Assembly (NCBI GenBank): GCA_013813605.1
Contig: JACCRL010000156.1
Span: 1 to 6,024 of the forward strand
From: Gemmatimonadaceae bacterium
GTDB lineage: Bacteria; Gemmatimonadota; Gemmatimonadetes; Gemmatimonadales; Gemmatimonadaceae
DNA length: 6,024 nucleotides
Direction of reading: 5' to 3'
Shown: in pieces, positions 1 through 5,615 of the stretch
How positions within the stretch are numbered: position 1 is the stretch's first letter
How the letters are laid out: each line of letters starts with the position of its first letter
Notes under the pieces: generated by a model
What the model saw: only the letters and a program-made list of their open reading frames with translations
Databases searched by the model: none
Told to the model about the DNA's origin: nothing
Program-made: the position numbers and the translations under genes

Positions 1-2
1 CT

Positions 3-272
3 GACATCCTGCTCGAAGTTGCTGCCTTCGATCCGGCGGCTGTTCGCGCAACGCGACGCTCACTCGGTATCTCTACAGATGCGAGCTACAGGTTCGAGCG
101 AGGCGTCGATGTCGCCGCCATACCTGACAGGCTGGCCTACGCAGTCGAGCTGATAATTCGCCTCGCAGGAGGTGTTCGCGACGGCGAGTATCAGCCGCAC
201 CGCTTAGTCGAGCAGCCCGGGAATCGCATCAACGTTTACGCTCCGCTCGAAGCGATAGCTCGCATCCGTTGA
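3..272 (+). pseudogene. pheT: Fragment of a second, diverged pheT (B3/B4 domain end), 5' partial, joined tail to tail to the main pheT
   Basis: Frame 3 of the plus strand is open from the window edge to a TGA at 270-272. It begins DILLEVAAFDPAAVRA and continues through SLGISTDASYRFERGVD to IIRLAGG at about 153-173. This is the end of the PheT B3/B4 domain. It matches the minus-strand PheT of this same window (EILLEAAAF ... STDASYRFERS): 27 of 33 residues are identical over positions 3-101, with most codons differing only synonymously. The PheT resemblance fades after about 174, and from about 180 to 272 the frame is the antisense of the main pheT, so the last ~30 residues are not expected to be real protein. 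The 5' end lies outside the window. It could be a real second gene, an inverted duplication, or a chimeric join with a related genome. The PheT identity is firm; its biological status is not. Confidence 0.8.
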
Positions 273-1364
273 TATCCCGAGCGAACGCCGCGCCGCCCTG
301 ATGCGCGCCGGACGGAACGCGGCCGCCTCGAGCAGTATCTCCGTCGTCGCGTCGGTGACTTCGCTTCCCTTCCCGCCGATGACTCCGCCCACCGCCTGCG
401 CCACTTCGCCGTCGGCGATGACAACCGCGTCGCAATCGAGCTCCCTCGACACTCCGTCGAGCGTGGTGATCTTTTCGCCTAGCTTGTTGCGGCGCACCAC
501 CACGCGGTTGCCGGCCAGCTTCCCGGCGTCGAACGCGTGCATCGGCTGCCCGAATCCGTGCAGCATATAGTTCGTCGCGTCCACGACGTTGTTGATGGAG
601 CGCGCACCGGCCGCCTCGATGCGGCTCACCAGCCAGGCGGGACTTGGGCCGACCTTCACCCCGGTGATGAGCGCCGCCGCGTAGCGCACACAGCCGTCAG
701 TATCCTCGAGGCGCACGGTGAAATCTCCGACGCGGCCCTCGGTCGCCTTCATCGTGTTCGTACGCACGACGAGCGGCCTCTCGTCAGGGATCTCCGGTCT
801 CGCCATATCGGCCCCGACCGCGGCGGCGATCTCACGCGCCAGCCCTTCGTGCGACAACAGGTCGGGACGATTTGGCAGCACGTCGATGACAAGCCTCGTG
901 TCACCGGCATAAATCGCATCGAGAAAGCGAGTGCCCGGAGCCGCATCGATGTCGAGCGCCATGATGCCCTCGTGATCCTGGCCGAGCCCGAGCTCCCGCG
1001 CCGAGCAGAGCATCCCGGCCGATGTCTCGCCGCGGATCTTACGCTTCTCGATCCTGAGGCCGCCCGGCAGCACCGCGCCCACCGGCGCAAATGGATAAAG
1101 CGTGCCCACGGTGACGACCGGCGCGCCGCACACCACGTCGCGAAGGTCACCGGTGCCCGCATCCACCTTCGTCACCCACAGATGGTCCGAGTTGGGATGC
1201 TTGCCCGCCTCTACCACCCGGCCGATGACGATATCCCTCAGGTCGTCCCTCAGCGCGATCACCTCTTCCACCGTCGCGCAGCGCGACGTCAGCAGGTCGC
1301 GCAGTGCCTGCGGAGAAAGGTCGAACGGCACGAACGCGCGCAGCCACTCGTACGACGCGTTCAT
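204..1364 (-). CDS. pheT: Phenylalanyl-tRNA synthetase beta subunit, truncated after the B3/B4 domain (386 aa of about 800)
   Basis: PheT is the tRNA-binding and editing subunit of the cytoplasmic alpha2-beta2 phenylalanyl-tRNA synthetase. The ATG at 1364-1362 overlaps the pheS TGA (1363-1361) as ATGA, which fixes the start and implies translational coupling; the open frame upstream of it is only read-through inside pheS. The protein begins MNASYEWLRAFVPF. It has the EMAP-like tRNA-binding domain at about residues 42-150 (DIVIGRVVEAGKHPNSDHL, then the IRGETSAGMLCSARELGLG stretch) and the B3/B4 editing domain at about 213-374 (INNVVDATNYMLHGFGQPMHAFDA, LGISTDASYRFER). It stops at a TAA (206-204) just after NVDAIPGLLD. 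The B5, core-like and FDX-ACB domains, which make up the second half of a normal PheT, are missing. PheT-like residues (AVRLILAVA) can still be read beyond the TAA to about 177, where the inverted second pheT begins. As it stands the product would not form a working enzyme. Confidence 0.93.
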   Translation of the reverse strand: MNASYEWLRAFVPFDLSPQALRDLLTSRCATVEEVIALRDDLRDIVIGRVVEAGKHPNSDHLWVTKVDAGTGDLRDVVCGAPVVTVGTLYPFAPVGAVLPGGLRIEKRKIRGETSAGMLCSARELGLGQDHEGIMALDIDAAPGTRFLDAIYAGDTRLVIDVLPNRPDLLSHEGLAREIAAAVGADMARPEIPDERPLVVRTNTMKATEGRVGDFTVRLEDTDGCVRYAAALITGVKVGPSPAWLVSRIEAAGARSINNVVDATNYMLHGFGQPMHAFDAGKLAGNRVVVRRNKLGEKITTLDGVSRELDCDAVVIADGEVAQAVGGVIGGKGSEVTDATTEILLEAAAFRPARIRAARRSLGISTDASYRFERSVNVDAIPGLLD

Positions 1365-2389
1365 CGCGCGATCTGCTCCAGGAAGCGCACGTCCGAATCG
1401 TAGAGGATGCGGATGTCGGGGATGTCGTAGCGCAGCATCGCGATCCGCGCCGGTCCCATCCCGAACGCCCACCCCGAATAACGCTCGGCGTCTATCCCCG
1501 CCGCCGTGAGCACGCGCGGATGGACCATGCCGGAGCCGAGTATCTCCATCCAGCCCGTGTTCTTGCAGCCGGGGCAGCCGGAGCCGTGACACAGCTGGCA
1601 CTCGACGTCCATCTCCGCCGACGGCTCGGTGAACGGGAAGAAGCTCGGGCGGAAACGCGTCTTCGTCTTGCCGAAGAACTTGTTGGCGAAGTGCGTCAGC
1701 GTTCCCTTGAGGTCCACGAAGCTCACGCCTTCATCGATGGCGAGTCCCTCGATCTGCGCGAACATCGGCGCGTGCGACGCATCGAAGAAGTCCCGGCGGT
1801 AACAGTTGCCCGGGCTCAGGACGCGGATGGGCGGCTTGTTCTTTTGCATCGTCCTGATCTGCACCGGCGACGTGTGCGTGCGGAGCACGACCCCCTCGTC
1901 GAGGTACAGCGTGTCATGCATGTCGAGCGCGGGGTGGTCGGGCGGGAAGTTGAGAGCGGTGAAGTTGTACCACTCCGTCTCCGCTTCGGGCCCGAGCGCG
2001 ATCGTGAAGCCGAGCTCGCGGAAGATGTCCTGGATCTCGTCGATAACGAGCGTGACGGGGTGACGCGCGCCCTTCCAGCGCCGGCGCGCCGGCATGGTCA
2101 GGTCGATGCTGCGATCGTCCGGCGCAGTGGTCGTCAGCGCGGCGCGCCGAGCGTCGAGAAGCTCTTCCAGCTTCTGCTTGACCGAGTTGATCGCCGCTCC
2201 GGCTTCCTTCCGCTCTTCAGGGGGGAGCGACGGCAACTGCTTCATCAGCTCGGGAAGTCGCCCAGCCTTCCGCCCGACGAGCGCGGTGCGCGCCTCCTCG
2301 AGACCGGCGGCATCCTGTGCGGCGGCGACGAGCTTCTCGCCCTCATCGGCAATGCCCGATGCGAGTCGCTGGAATTCGGAGAGCGTCAC
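1361..2389 (-). CDS. pheS: Phenylalanyl-tRNA synthetase alpha subunit
   Basis: PheS is the catalytic class II aminoacyl-tRNA synthetase subunit that activates phenylalanine with ATP and charges tRNA-Phe together with PheT. At 342 aa it is close to the usual length. Residues 1-85 are a charged helical arm, the predicted coiled coil that contacts tRNA. The catalytic core follows: motif 1 region around HPVTLVIDEI (110-119), motif 2 with PGNCYRRDFFDASHAPMF (193-210), the substrate-pocket stretch FPFTEPSAEMDVE (251-263), and motif 3 GWAFGMGPARIAMLRY (306-321). Between them Cys264, Cys267, Cys272 and Cys275 form a C-x2-C-x4-C-x2-C knuckle that is absent from the E. coli protein but known in other bacterial PheS. 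The start is GTG at 2389; an in-frame TGA lies just upstream, so no longer start is possible, and no clear Shine-Dalgarno is visible. It is downstream of a terminator-like hairpin and overlaps pheT by four bases. Confidence 0.97.
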   Translation of the reverse strand: MTLSEFQRLASGIADEGEKLVAAAQDAAGLEEARTALVGRKAGRLPELMKQLPSLPPEERKEAGAAINSVKQKLEELLDARRAALTTTAPDDRSIDLTMPARRRWKGARHPVTLVIDEIQDIFRELGFTIALGPEAETEWYNFTALNFPPDHPALDMHDTLYLDEGVVLRTHTSPVQIRTMQKNKPPIRVLSPGNCYRRDFFDASHAPMFAQIEGLAIDEGVSFVDLKGTLTHFANKFFGKTKTRFRPSFFPFTEPSAEMDVECQLCHGSGCPGCKNTGWMEILGSGMVHPRVLTAAGIDAERYSGWAFGMGPARIAMLRYDIPDIRILYDSDVRFLEQIAR

Positions 2390-2412
2390 GTCGTCAGAGT
2401 AGGTTCATGGCT

Positions 2413-2459
2413 GAAAAGACAAAGGACCCTACCCGCTGCGCCTGCAGCCGGTAGAGTCC
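2413..2459 (-). terminator. Intrinsic terminator or attenuator between rplT and pheS
   Basis: Read on the minus strand, GGACTCTACC (2459-2450) pairs with GGTAGGGTCC (2433-2424) as a ten-base-pair stem containing one G-U pair. An inner five-pair stem (GCTGC/GCAGC, 2448-2444 with 2439-2435) is closed by a four-base loop. It is followed directly by TTTGTCTTTTC (2423-2413). The plus-strand copy has an A-C mismatch and no T run, so the signal is specific to the minus strand. It starts 18 bases after the rplT stop and ends about 24 bases before the pheS GTG. No promoter is obvious between it and pheS, so partial read-through (attenuation of pheST) is more likely than full termination. That last point is inference. 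Confidence 0.75.
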
Positions 2460-2477
2460 CATGAAATACGGAATTCG

Positions 2478-2840
2478 TTACGCGGCGTCGAGTGCGGAGC
2501 GCACCTTGTCGGCGATGGCGCCAAACCCCGCGGCGTCGTTGATTGCGATATCGGACAGAACCTTACGGTCGATCTCGATCCCCGCCTTCTTGAGGCCGTG
2601 CATGAACACGCTGTACGACATCCCGTGCAGATGGGCGCCCGCGTTGATGCGGACGATCCACAGCTTGCGGAAATCGCGCTTCTTGTTCTTGCGGTCGCGG
2701 TACGCGTACTTCCAGCCGCGCTCGACGTTCTCCTTTGCGGCCTTCCAAAGCTTGCTGCGTGCCCCGAACGCTCCGCGGGCCGCCTTCATCACCTGCTTCT
2801 TGCGCTTCAGTCGCGCAACGTTTGATCTGACGCGTGGCAT
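2478..2840 (-). CDS. rplT: 50S ribosomal protein L20
   Basis: L20 binds 23S rRNA early in assembly of the large ribosomal subunit, and in several bacteria it represses its own operon by binding a leader RNA. The 120-residue product has the family length. It opens with the typical basic N-terminal extension [29 protein letters not shown], followed by [23 protein letters not shown] (about 46-68) and the globular C-terminal half containing [28 protein letters not shown]. The ATG is at 2840, only 12 bases after the rpmI stop; GGGAG, adjoining that stop, serves as ribosome-binding site. A terminator-like hairpin follows the gene. Nothing about the protein is unusual. Confidence 0.98.
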   Translation of the reverse strand: MPRVRSNVARLKRKKQVMKAARGAFGARSKLWKAAKENVERGWKYAYRDRKNKKRDFRKLWIVRINAGAHLHGMSYSVFMHGLKKAGIEIDRKVLSDIAINDAAGFGAIADKVRSALDAA

Positions 2841-2852
2841 GTATGTGCTCCC

Positions 2853-3050
2853 TTACGCCTGTAGCAGGCGCTTGATGTTCTTCGCTTCGCCGTTGGTCCC
2901 GATCGTCGTGCTCTGCCGCAGGCGGCGCTTTCTCTTCGATGTCTTCTTGGTGAGGATGTGGCTCTTGAACGCCTTCATCCGCTTCACCTTGCCCGATCCG
3001 GTGATCGAGAAGCGCTTCTTCGCGCCCTTGTGGGTCTTCATCTTCGGCAT
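2853..3050 (-). CDS. rpmI: 50S ribosomal protein L35
   Basis: L35 is a small, very basic protein of the large ribosomal subunit. The 65-residue product is full length for the family and carries the standard [24 protein letters not shown] start, the [17 protein letters not shown] middle, and the short C-terminal helix ending NIKRLLQA. The ATG is at 3050, with an AAAGGGA ribosome-binding site about six bases upstream. It sits 36 bases after infC and 12 bases before rplT, the conserved infC-rpmI-rplT order, so the three are almost certainly co-transcribed. Confidence 0.98.
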   Translation of the reverse strand: MPKMKTHKGAKKRFSITGSGKVKRMKAFKSHILTKKTSKRKRRLRQSTTIGTNGEAKNIKRLLQA

Positions 3051-3086
3051 TGCTGTTCCCTTTTATGTCGATCCCGCCGGAGTGAC

Positions 3087-3602
3087 CTACTTCGGCGCGA
3101 GGATCATGGTCATGAACTTTCCTTCAAACTTCGGGTCGCTCTCGATCTTTGAAACATCGGCCAGCTCCGTCGCCACCCGATTCACTACCTGACGTCCAAG
3201 CTCCGGGTGGGCGATCTGCCGCCCGCGGAACATCAGCGTCACCTTCACCTTGTTTCCTTCCGCAAGAAATTCACGTGCGTGGCGCGTCTTCGTCATGAAG
3301 TCGTGCTCCTCGATCCCAGGGCGGTACTTCACTTCCTTGAGATGGATCACGTGCTGCTTCTTCTTCGCCTGGCGGGCCATCTTCGCCTGCTCGAACTTGA
3401 ACTTCCCGTAGTCCATGATGCGGGCGACGGGCGGCCTCGCCATCGGCGCGACTTCGACCAGATCGAGCCCCTGCTCAATTGCCGCGGCGAGGGCTACATC
3501 GACTTCCATGATTCCGAGCTGCGCCCCGTCGGCGGCAATCACACGAATTGGACTGATGCGGATCTGCTTGTTGACGCGAACGCGCTTGGTGGTGTCCTGA
3601 AT
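3087..3602 (-). CDS. infC: Translation initiation factor IF-3, with ATT start codon
   Basis: IF-3 binds the 30S subunit, keeps it apart from the 50S subunit and proofreads the start codon and initiator tRNA. From the ATT at 3602 the product is 171 residues, the usual length. The N-terminal domain starts RVRVNKQIRISPIRVI and includes DLVEVAP and PPVARIMDYGKFKFEQ. A lysine-rich linker follows (KMARQAKKKQHV), then the C-terminal domain with LKEVKYRPGIEEHDF, FLAEGNKVKVTLMFRGRQIAHPELG and the ending MTMILAPK. The ATT is chosen because AAAGGA (3615-3610) lies seven bases upstream, the family N-terminus starts here, and the only ATG in frame upstream would add 45 unrelated residues and run through the leader hairpins. 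A rare AUU start is the known device by which IF-3 limits its own synthesis. The gene is preceded by a structured leader and heads the operon. Confidence 0.96.
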   Translation of the reverse strand: MQDTTKRVRVNKQIRISPIRVIAADGAQLGIMEVDVALAAAIEQGLDLVEVAPMARPPVARIMDYGKFKFEQAKMARQAKKKQHVIHLKEVKYRPGIEEHDFMTKTRHAREFLAEGNKVKVTLMFRGRQIAHPELGRQVVNRVATELADVSKIESDPKFEGKFMTMILAPK

Positions 3603-3609
3603 ACGCCTA

Positions 3610-3615
3610 TCCTTT
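3610..3615 (-). promoter_or_regulatory. infC ribosome-binding site that decides the ATT start
   Basis: Minus-strand AAAGGA, seven bases before the ATT at 3602-3600. It follows directly on the T-rich tail of the leader hairpin, so folding of that hairpin and ribosome access could influence each other. Confidence 0.75.
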
Positions 3616-3617
3616 GG

Positions 3618-3659
3618 AGAAGAAAAAGAAAACGCGGACCCCTGTGTAAGGAGCCCGCG
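3618..3659 (-). terminator. Terminator-like attenuator hairpin in the infC leader
   Basis: On the minus strand, CGCGGGCTCC (3659-3650) pairs over ten positions with GGGGTCCGCG (3642-3633), with two G-U pairs and a seven-base loop. It is followed by TTTTCTTTTTCTTCT (3632-3618). This is a good intrinsic terminator, yet it lies within the leader, 16 bases before the infC start codon. It therefore most likely acts as a transcription attenuator for the whole operon, as known for L20-controlled infC leaders in Bacillus. The control by L20 here is inference. Confidence 0.72.
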
Positions 3660-3678
3660 CGACGGAGCACGCCCACGA

Positions 3679-3761
3679 ACAGGCAGCGCCCGAAACCGCT
3701 GAACTCCTGTAGCACGCCTCGCCGGAGCGAGGGCCAAAGGGTGGGGACGGCCGGGTCGGCC
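3679..3761 (-). promoter_or_regulatory. Structured 5' leader of infC (three further hairpins)
   Basis: Upstream of the terminator hairpin the minus-strand RNA can form three more hairpins. The first is GGCCG/CGGCC at 3761-3749 with a three-base loop. The second is CCTCGC/GCGAGG at 3732-3717 closed by TCCG. The third is two-part: ACAGG/CCTGT (3710-3706 with 3683-3679) enclosing CAGCG/CGCTG (3701-3697 with 3688-3684), with a four-base bulge. An alternative pairing of AGGAG (3708-3704) with CTCCT (3653-3649) would break both the third hairpin and the terminator stem, so it is a possible switch. The long leader and the competing pairs suggest regulation. The ligand, perhaps L20, is not shown by the sequence. 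Confidence 0.5.
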
Positions 3762-3785
3762 TCCCGCTTATTGCATTGTCCTGTG

Positions 3786-3814
3786 AAAATAGGGCCTCTA
3801 GAGGCGTATTGCAA
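3786..3814 (-). promoter_or_regulatory. Candidate sigma-70-type promoter of the infC operon, with a palindrome in the spacer
   Basis: On the minus strand TTGCAA (3814-3809) and TATTTT (3791-3786) are 17 bases apart, each matching four of six consensus positions. Transcription would start near 3779, giving a leader of about 175 bases that contains all the hairpins described. The 17-base spacer contains a perfect 12-base palindrome, GCCTCTAGAGGC (3794-3805), placed where a repressor or spacer-binding activator could act. The boxes are only moderate matches. Confidence 0.45.
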
Positions 3815-3851
3815 GCTGTGACAGTGACTTACGGTGCCGCGCCAGCACCCC

Positions 3852-3857
3852 TAGATT
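3852..3857 (+). promoter_or_regulatory. Possible -10 element for a leaderless transcript of the VOC gene
   Basis: TAGATT matches four of six -10 positions and ends six bases before the ATG at 3864, so transcription would begin at or next to the start codon. There is no convincing -35 box and no well-spaced ribosome-binding site. Weak evidence. Confidence 0.3.
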
Positions 3858-3863
3858 GGCGGA

Positions 3864-4292
3864 ATGAGCAGCAAGGGACCGATCGGCAGCAAGAGCCAGA
3901 AAAGGATCTCGGTCGATGGCATCGGCGGCGTGTTCATTTACGCCAACGATGCCAAGACGCTCGGCCAGTGGTACGCGCGGCACTTCGGGATCAAGCTCGA
4001 GACATACGAGGAGGGGAAGGTGTACGGCACCGAGTTCAGGTACCGTAGCCTCGGCGATTCCTCTCGCATCGACTCTACCGTGTTCTCCGTGAGCGCGTCC
4101 AAGGTCCCGCTCCCGCCGGAGCGTCGCGAGTGCGTGATTAACTACCGCGTTCGCGATCTGCCGGGGTTCCTCGATCAGCTCAAGGGCGATGGCATCGTTG
4201 TCGAGAAGACCGAGGACTTTGATTACGGGCGGTTCGCGTGGATCAAGGACCCTGAGGGGAATCGGATTGAGCTGTACCAACCTCTGCCTTGA
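3864..4292 (+). CDS. VOC-superfamily (glyoxalase/bleomycin-resistance-like fold) protein
   Basis: A 142-residue protein with the single-module VOC pattern: a strand and helix GGVFIYANDAKTLGQWYARHFG (21-42), the middle strands around VYGTEFRYRS and DSTVFSVSAS, the second repeat VINYRVRDLPGFLDQLKGDGI (91-111), and the closing FAWIKDPEGNRIELYQP (124-140) with the conserved Glu136. Classical metal-dependent members have a histidine in the first strand; here that stretch (GGVFIYA) has none, so it may not be a glyoxalase and the substrate cannot be named. It is probably cytoplasmic, with no signal peptide. The ATG at 3864 is the natural start. No Shine-Dalgarno is properly spaced, and TAGATT lies only six bases upstream, so the mRNA may be leaderless. 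It is divergent from infC and 81 bases upstream of the phosphatase gene. Confidence 0.9.
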   Translation: MSSKGPIGSKSQKRISVDGIGGVFIYANDAKTLGQWYARHFGIKLETYEEGKVYGTEFRYRSLGDSSRIDSTVFSVSASKVPLPPERRECVINYRVRDLPGFLDQLKGDGIVVEKTEDFDYGRFAWIKDPEGNRIELYQPLP

Positions 4293-4373
4293 CCCGGAGT
4301 AGGGACTGAGGCGCGGCGGCTGGCAAGTTCAATACAAAAGTTGCTGAGGAAGCAAACCAAATCCGAGTGACCC

Positions 4374-5573
4374 TTGTCTGAATGGACTGACGATCTCGAC
4401 GCTCTCCGCCGCGAGGTAAGCAAGACCCTCGGCGCCGCCGCCCGCGCTGTCCGCTCCGCTCTCGACAACGACCCGCACGAGATTCTCGCTTACCGCGGGT
4501 ACGGCAACGCCGTCCGCGCGCACATCAACGGCCGCGTGCTCGAGCACCGCGGAGTGAGTGTAAGCAGCGACGCCGACTCGACGCTGAGGAATCTTCTCAA
4601 CACGTACCGGCGCGCCGACAGCGACCCGCTGCCCTTTGCCAGTCTCGCCGTCGATTTTCGCGGCGCGGTGGCGACGATGAAGTCCGACGACGAAGGCTTT
4701 TTCAGCGGGTGGGTCGACACGCCGGGCAGTGCGCCGAGCAGCGACGAGTGGCAGACGTACGGGGTGAAGCTGGTGGCGCCGCTCCGGTCCGAGACTGAGA
4801 AAGTGGAGGGCAAGGGAGAGATCCTCGTCCCGAAGGCGAGTGCCAGGTTCGGAGTGATCAGCGACCTCGACGATACGGTGATCCAGTCCCGCGTCTCCAA
4901 CTTCCTGCAGGCGGCGCGGACGGTCATGCTCGGTAACGCGCGCACGCGGCTTCCCTTCCCTGGCGTCGCCGGCTTCTATCAGGCGTTGCGGCGCGGCGCG
5001 GGCGGCGACGAGAAGAATCCGATTTTCTATGTGTCCAGCAGTCCGTGGAACATCTATGACGTGATCGCCGAGTTCATGGAACTGCAGAAGATTCCGTCGG
5101 GACCGATCCTGCTCCGCGACTGGGATGTCGCGCCCGGCGCACTCTCGCCGACCCGGCACTTCGACCACAAGAGCTACTCGATCAGGAGCATCATGCAGCT
5201 CTACCCGGAGCTGCCGTTCATTCTCGTTGGCGATACGAGCCAGCACGATCCGGAGATCTACCAGCAGGTCGTGCGCGAATTTCCCGGGCGGATCAAGGCG
5301 ATTTACATCCGCGACGTCACGCTCGGCACCGAGAGATCAGCGGCGGTGACGAAGCTCGCCGCGGAGATCGTTGCCGATAAATCGGTGCTGGTGCTGGCCG
5401 AGGATACGCTTGGCGCGGCTAAGCACGCGCTGGAACAGGGTTGGATTGCCGCGGAGGAGCTGCCGCAGGTTCAGGAGGAGAAGCGGGCGGATGAGGGTCG
5501 GGATGACAGCAAGGTTGCGGCGCCGGGCGGCGGGGAGGTTGGAGCTGGCGAGCCGGCAGCTGTTATCGAGTAG
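4374..5573 (+). CDS. APP1-type (DUF2183) phosphatidate phosphatase domain protein
   Basis: A 399-residue protein of the App1/DUF2183 family, whose yeast founder is a phosphatidate phosphatase that makes diacylglycerol. Residues 1-155 form the poorly conserved N-terminal part (EILAYRGYGNAVRAHINGRVL at 36-56). The HAD-like catalytic domain follows: motif I ISDLDDTVI with Asp164, Asp166 and Thr168; motif II YVSSSPWN (219-226); FDHKSYSI with Lys266; and motif IV ILVGDTSQHDPEIY with Asp287 and Asp292. All catalytic positions are present, so an active phosphatase is likely. The substrate in this bacterium is unknown. Residues 362-399 are a low-complexity acidic and glycine-rich tail. No signal peptide or membrane segment is seen. 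The start is taken as TTG at 4374: a stop lies two codons upstream, the next in-frame ATG is near residue 102, and only a weak GAGTG precedes it. It follows the VOC gene by 81 bases and may be co-transcribed with it. Confidence 0.93.
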   Translation: MSEWTDDLDALRREVSKTLGAAARAVRSALDNDPHEILAYRGYGNAVRAHINGRVLEHRGVSVSSDADSTLRNLLNTYRRADSDPLPFASLAVDFRGAVATMKSDDEGFFSGWVDTPGSAPSSDEWQTYGVKLVAPLRSETEKVEGKGEILVPKASARFGVISDLDDTVIQSRVSNFLQAARTVMLGNARTRLPFPGVAGFYQALRRGAGGDEKNPIFYVSSSPWNIYDVIAEFMELQKIPSGPILLRDWDVAPGALSPTRHFDHKSYSIRSIMQLYPELPFILVGDTSQHDPEIYQQVVREFPGRIKAIYIRDVTLGTERSAAVTKLAAEIVADKSVLVLAEDTLGAAKHALEQGWIAAEELPQVQEEKRADEGRDDSKVAAPGGGEVGAGEPAAVIE

Positions 5574-5615
5574 AGGGGCAGTATGGTGTGTGGCGGAGTT
5601 TCTGGCATTCTCAAT

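Noticed and set aside
1365..1601. Upstream extension of the pheT frame (79 extra residues beginning MPAVSRLRL)
   Set aside because: It lies inside the pheS coding sequence, is low-complexity Arg/Gly-rich read-through, and the PheT family N-terminus starts exactly at the ATG at 1364.
2394..2408. ATG-AAC-CTA-CTC-TGA mini frame just before pheS, as a possible leader peptide
   Set aside because: Only four codons, no phenylalanine codon, no ribosome-binding site, and it lies after the hairpin instead of before it.
2424..2459. The rplT-pheS hairpin as a T-box riboswitch element
   Set aside because: No T-box signature, no specifier loop and far too little sequence between rplT and pheS to hold one.
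1304..2464. 386-aa plus-strand open frame opposite pheS, and a similar 288-aa frame (537-1403) opposite pheT
   Set aside because: Both are Arg/His/Asp-rich antisense shadows of well-identified GC-rich genes and show no recognisable domain.
3603..3737. Extending infC to the upstream ATG at 3737
   Set aside because: The added 45 residues do not resemble IF-3 and are translated from the leader hairpins; the ATT at 3602 with its ribosome-binding site explains the start.
4329..5246. 305-aa minus-strand open frame opposite the APP1-like gene
   Set aside because: Antisense shadow; its composition is typical of a frame opposite a GC-rich gene, while the plus strand has full catalytic motifs.
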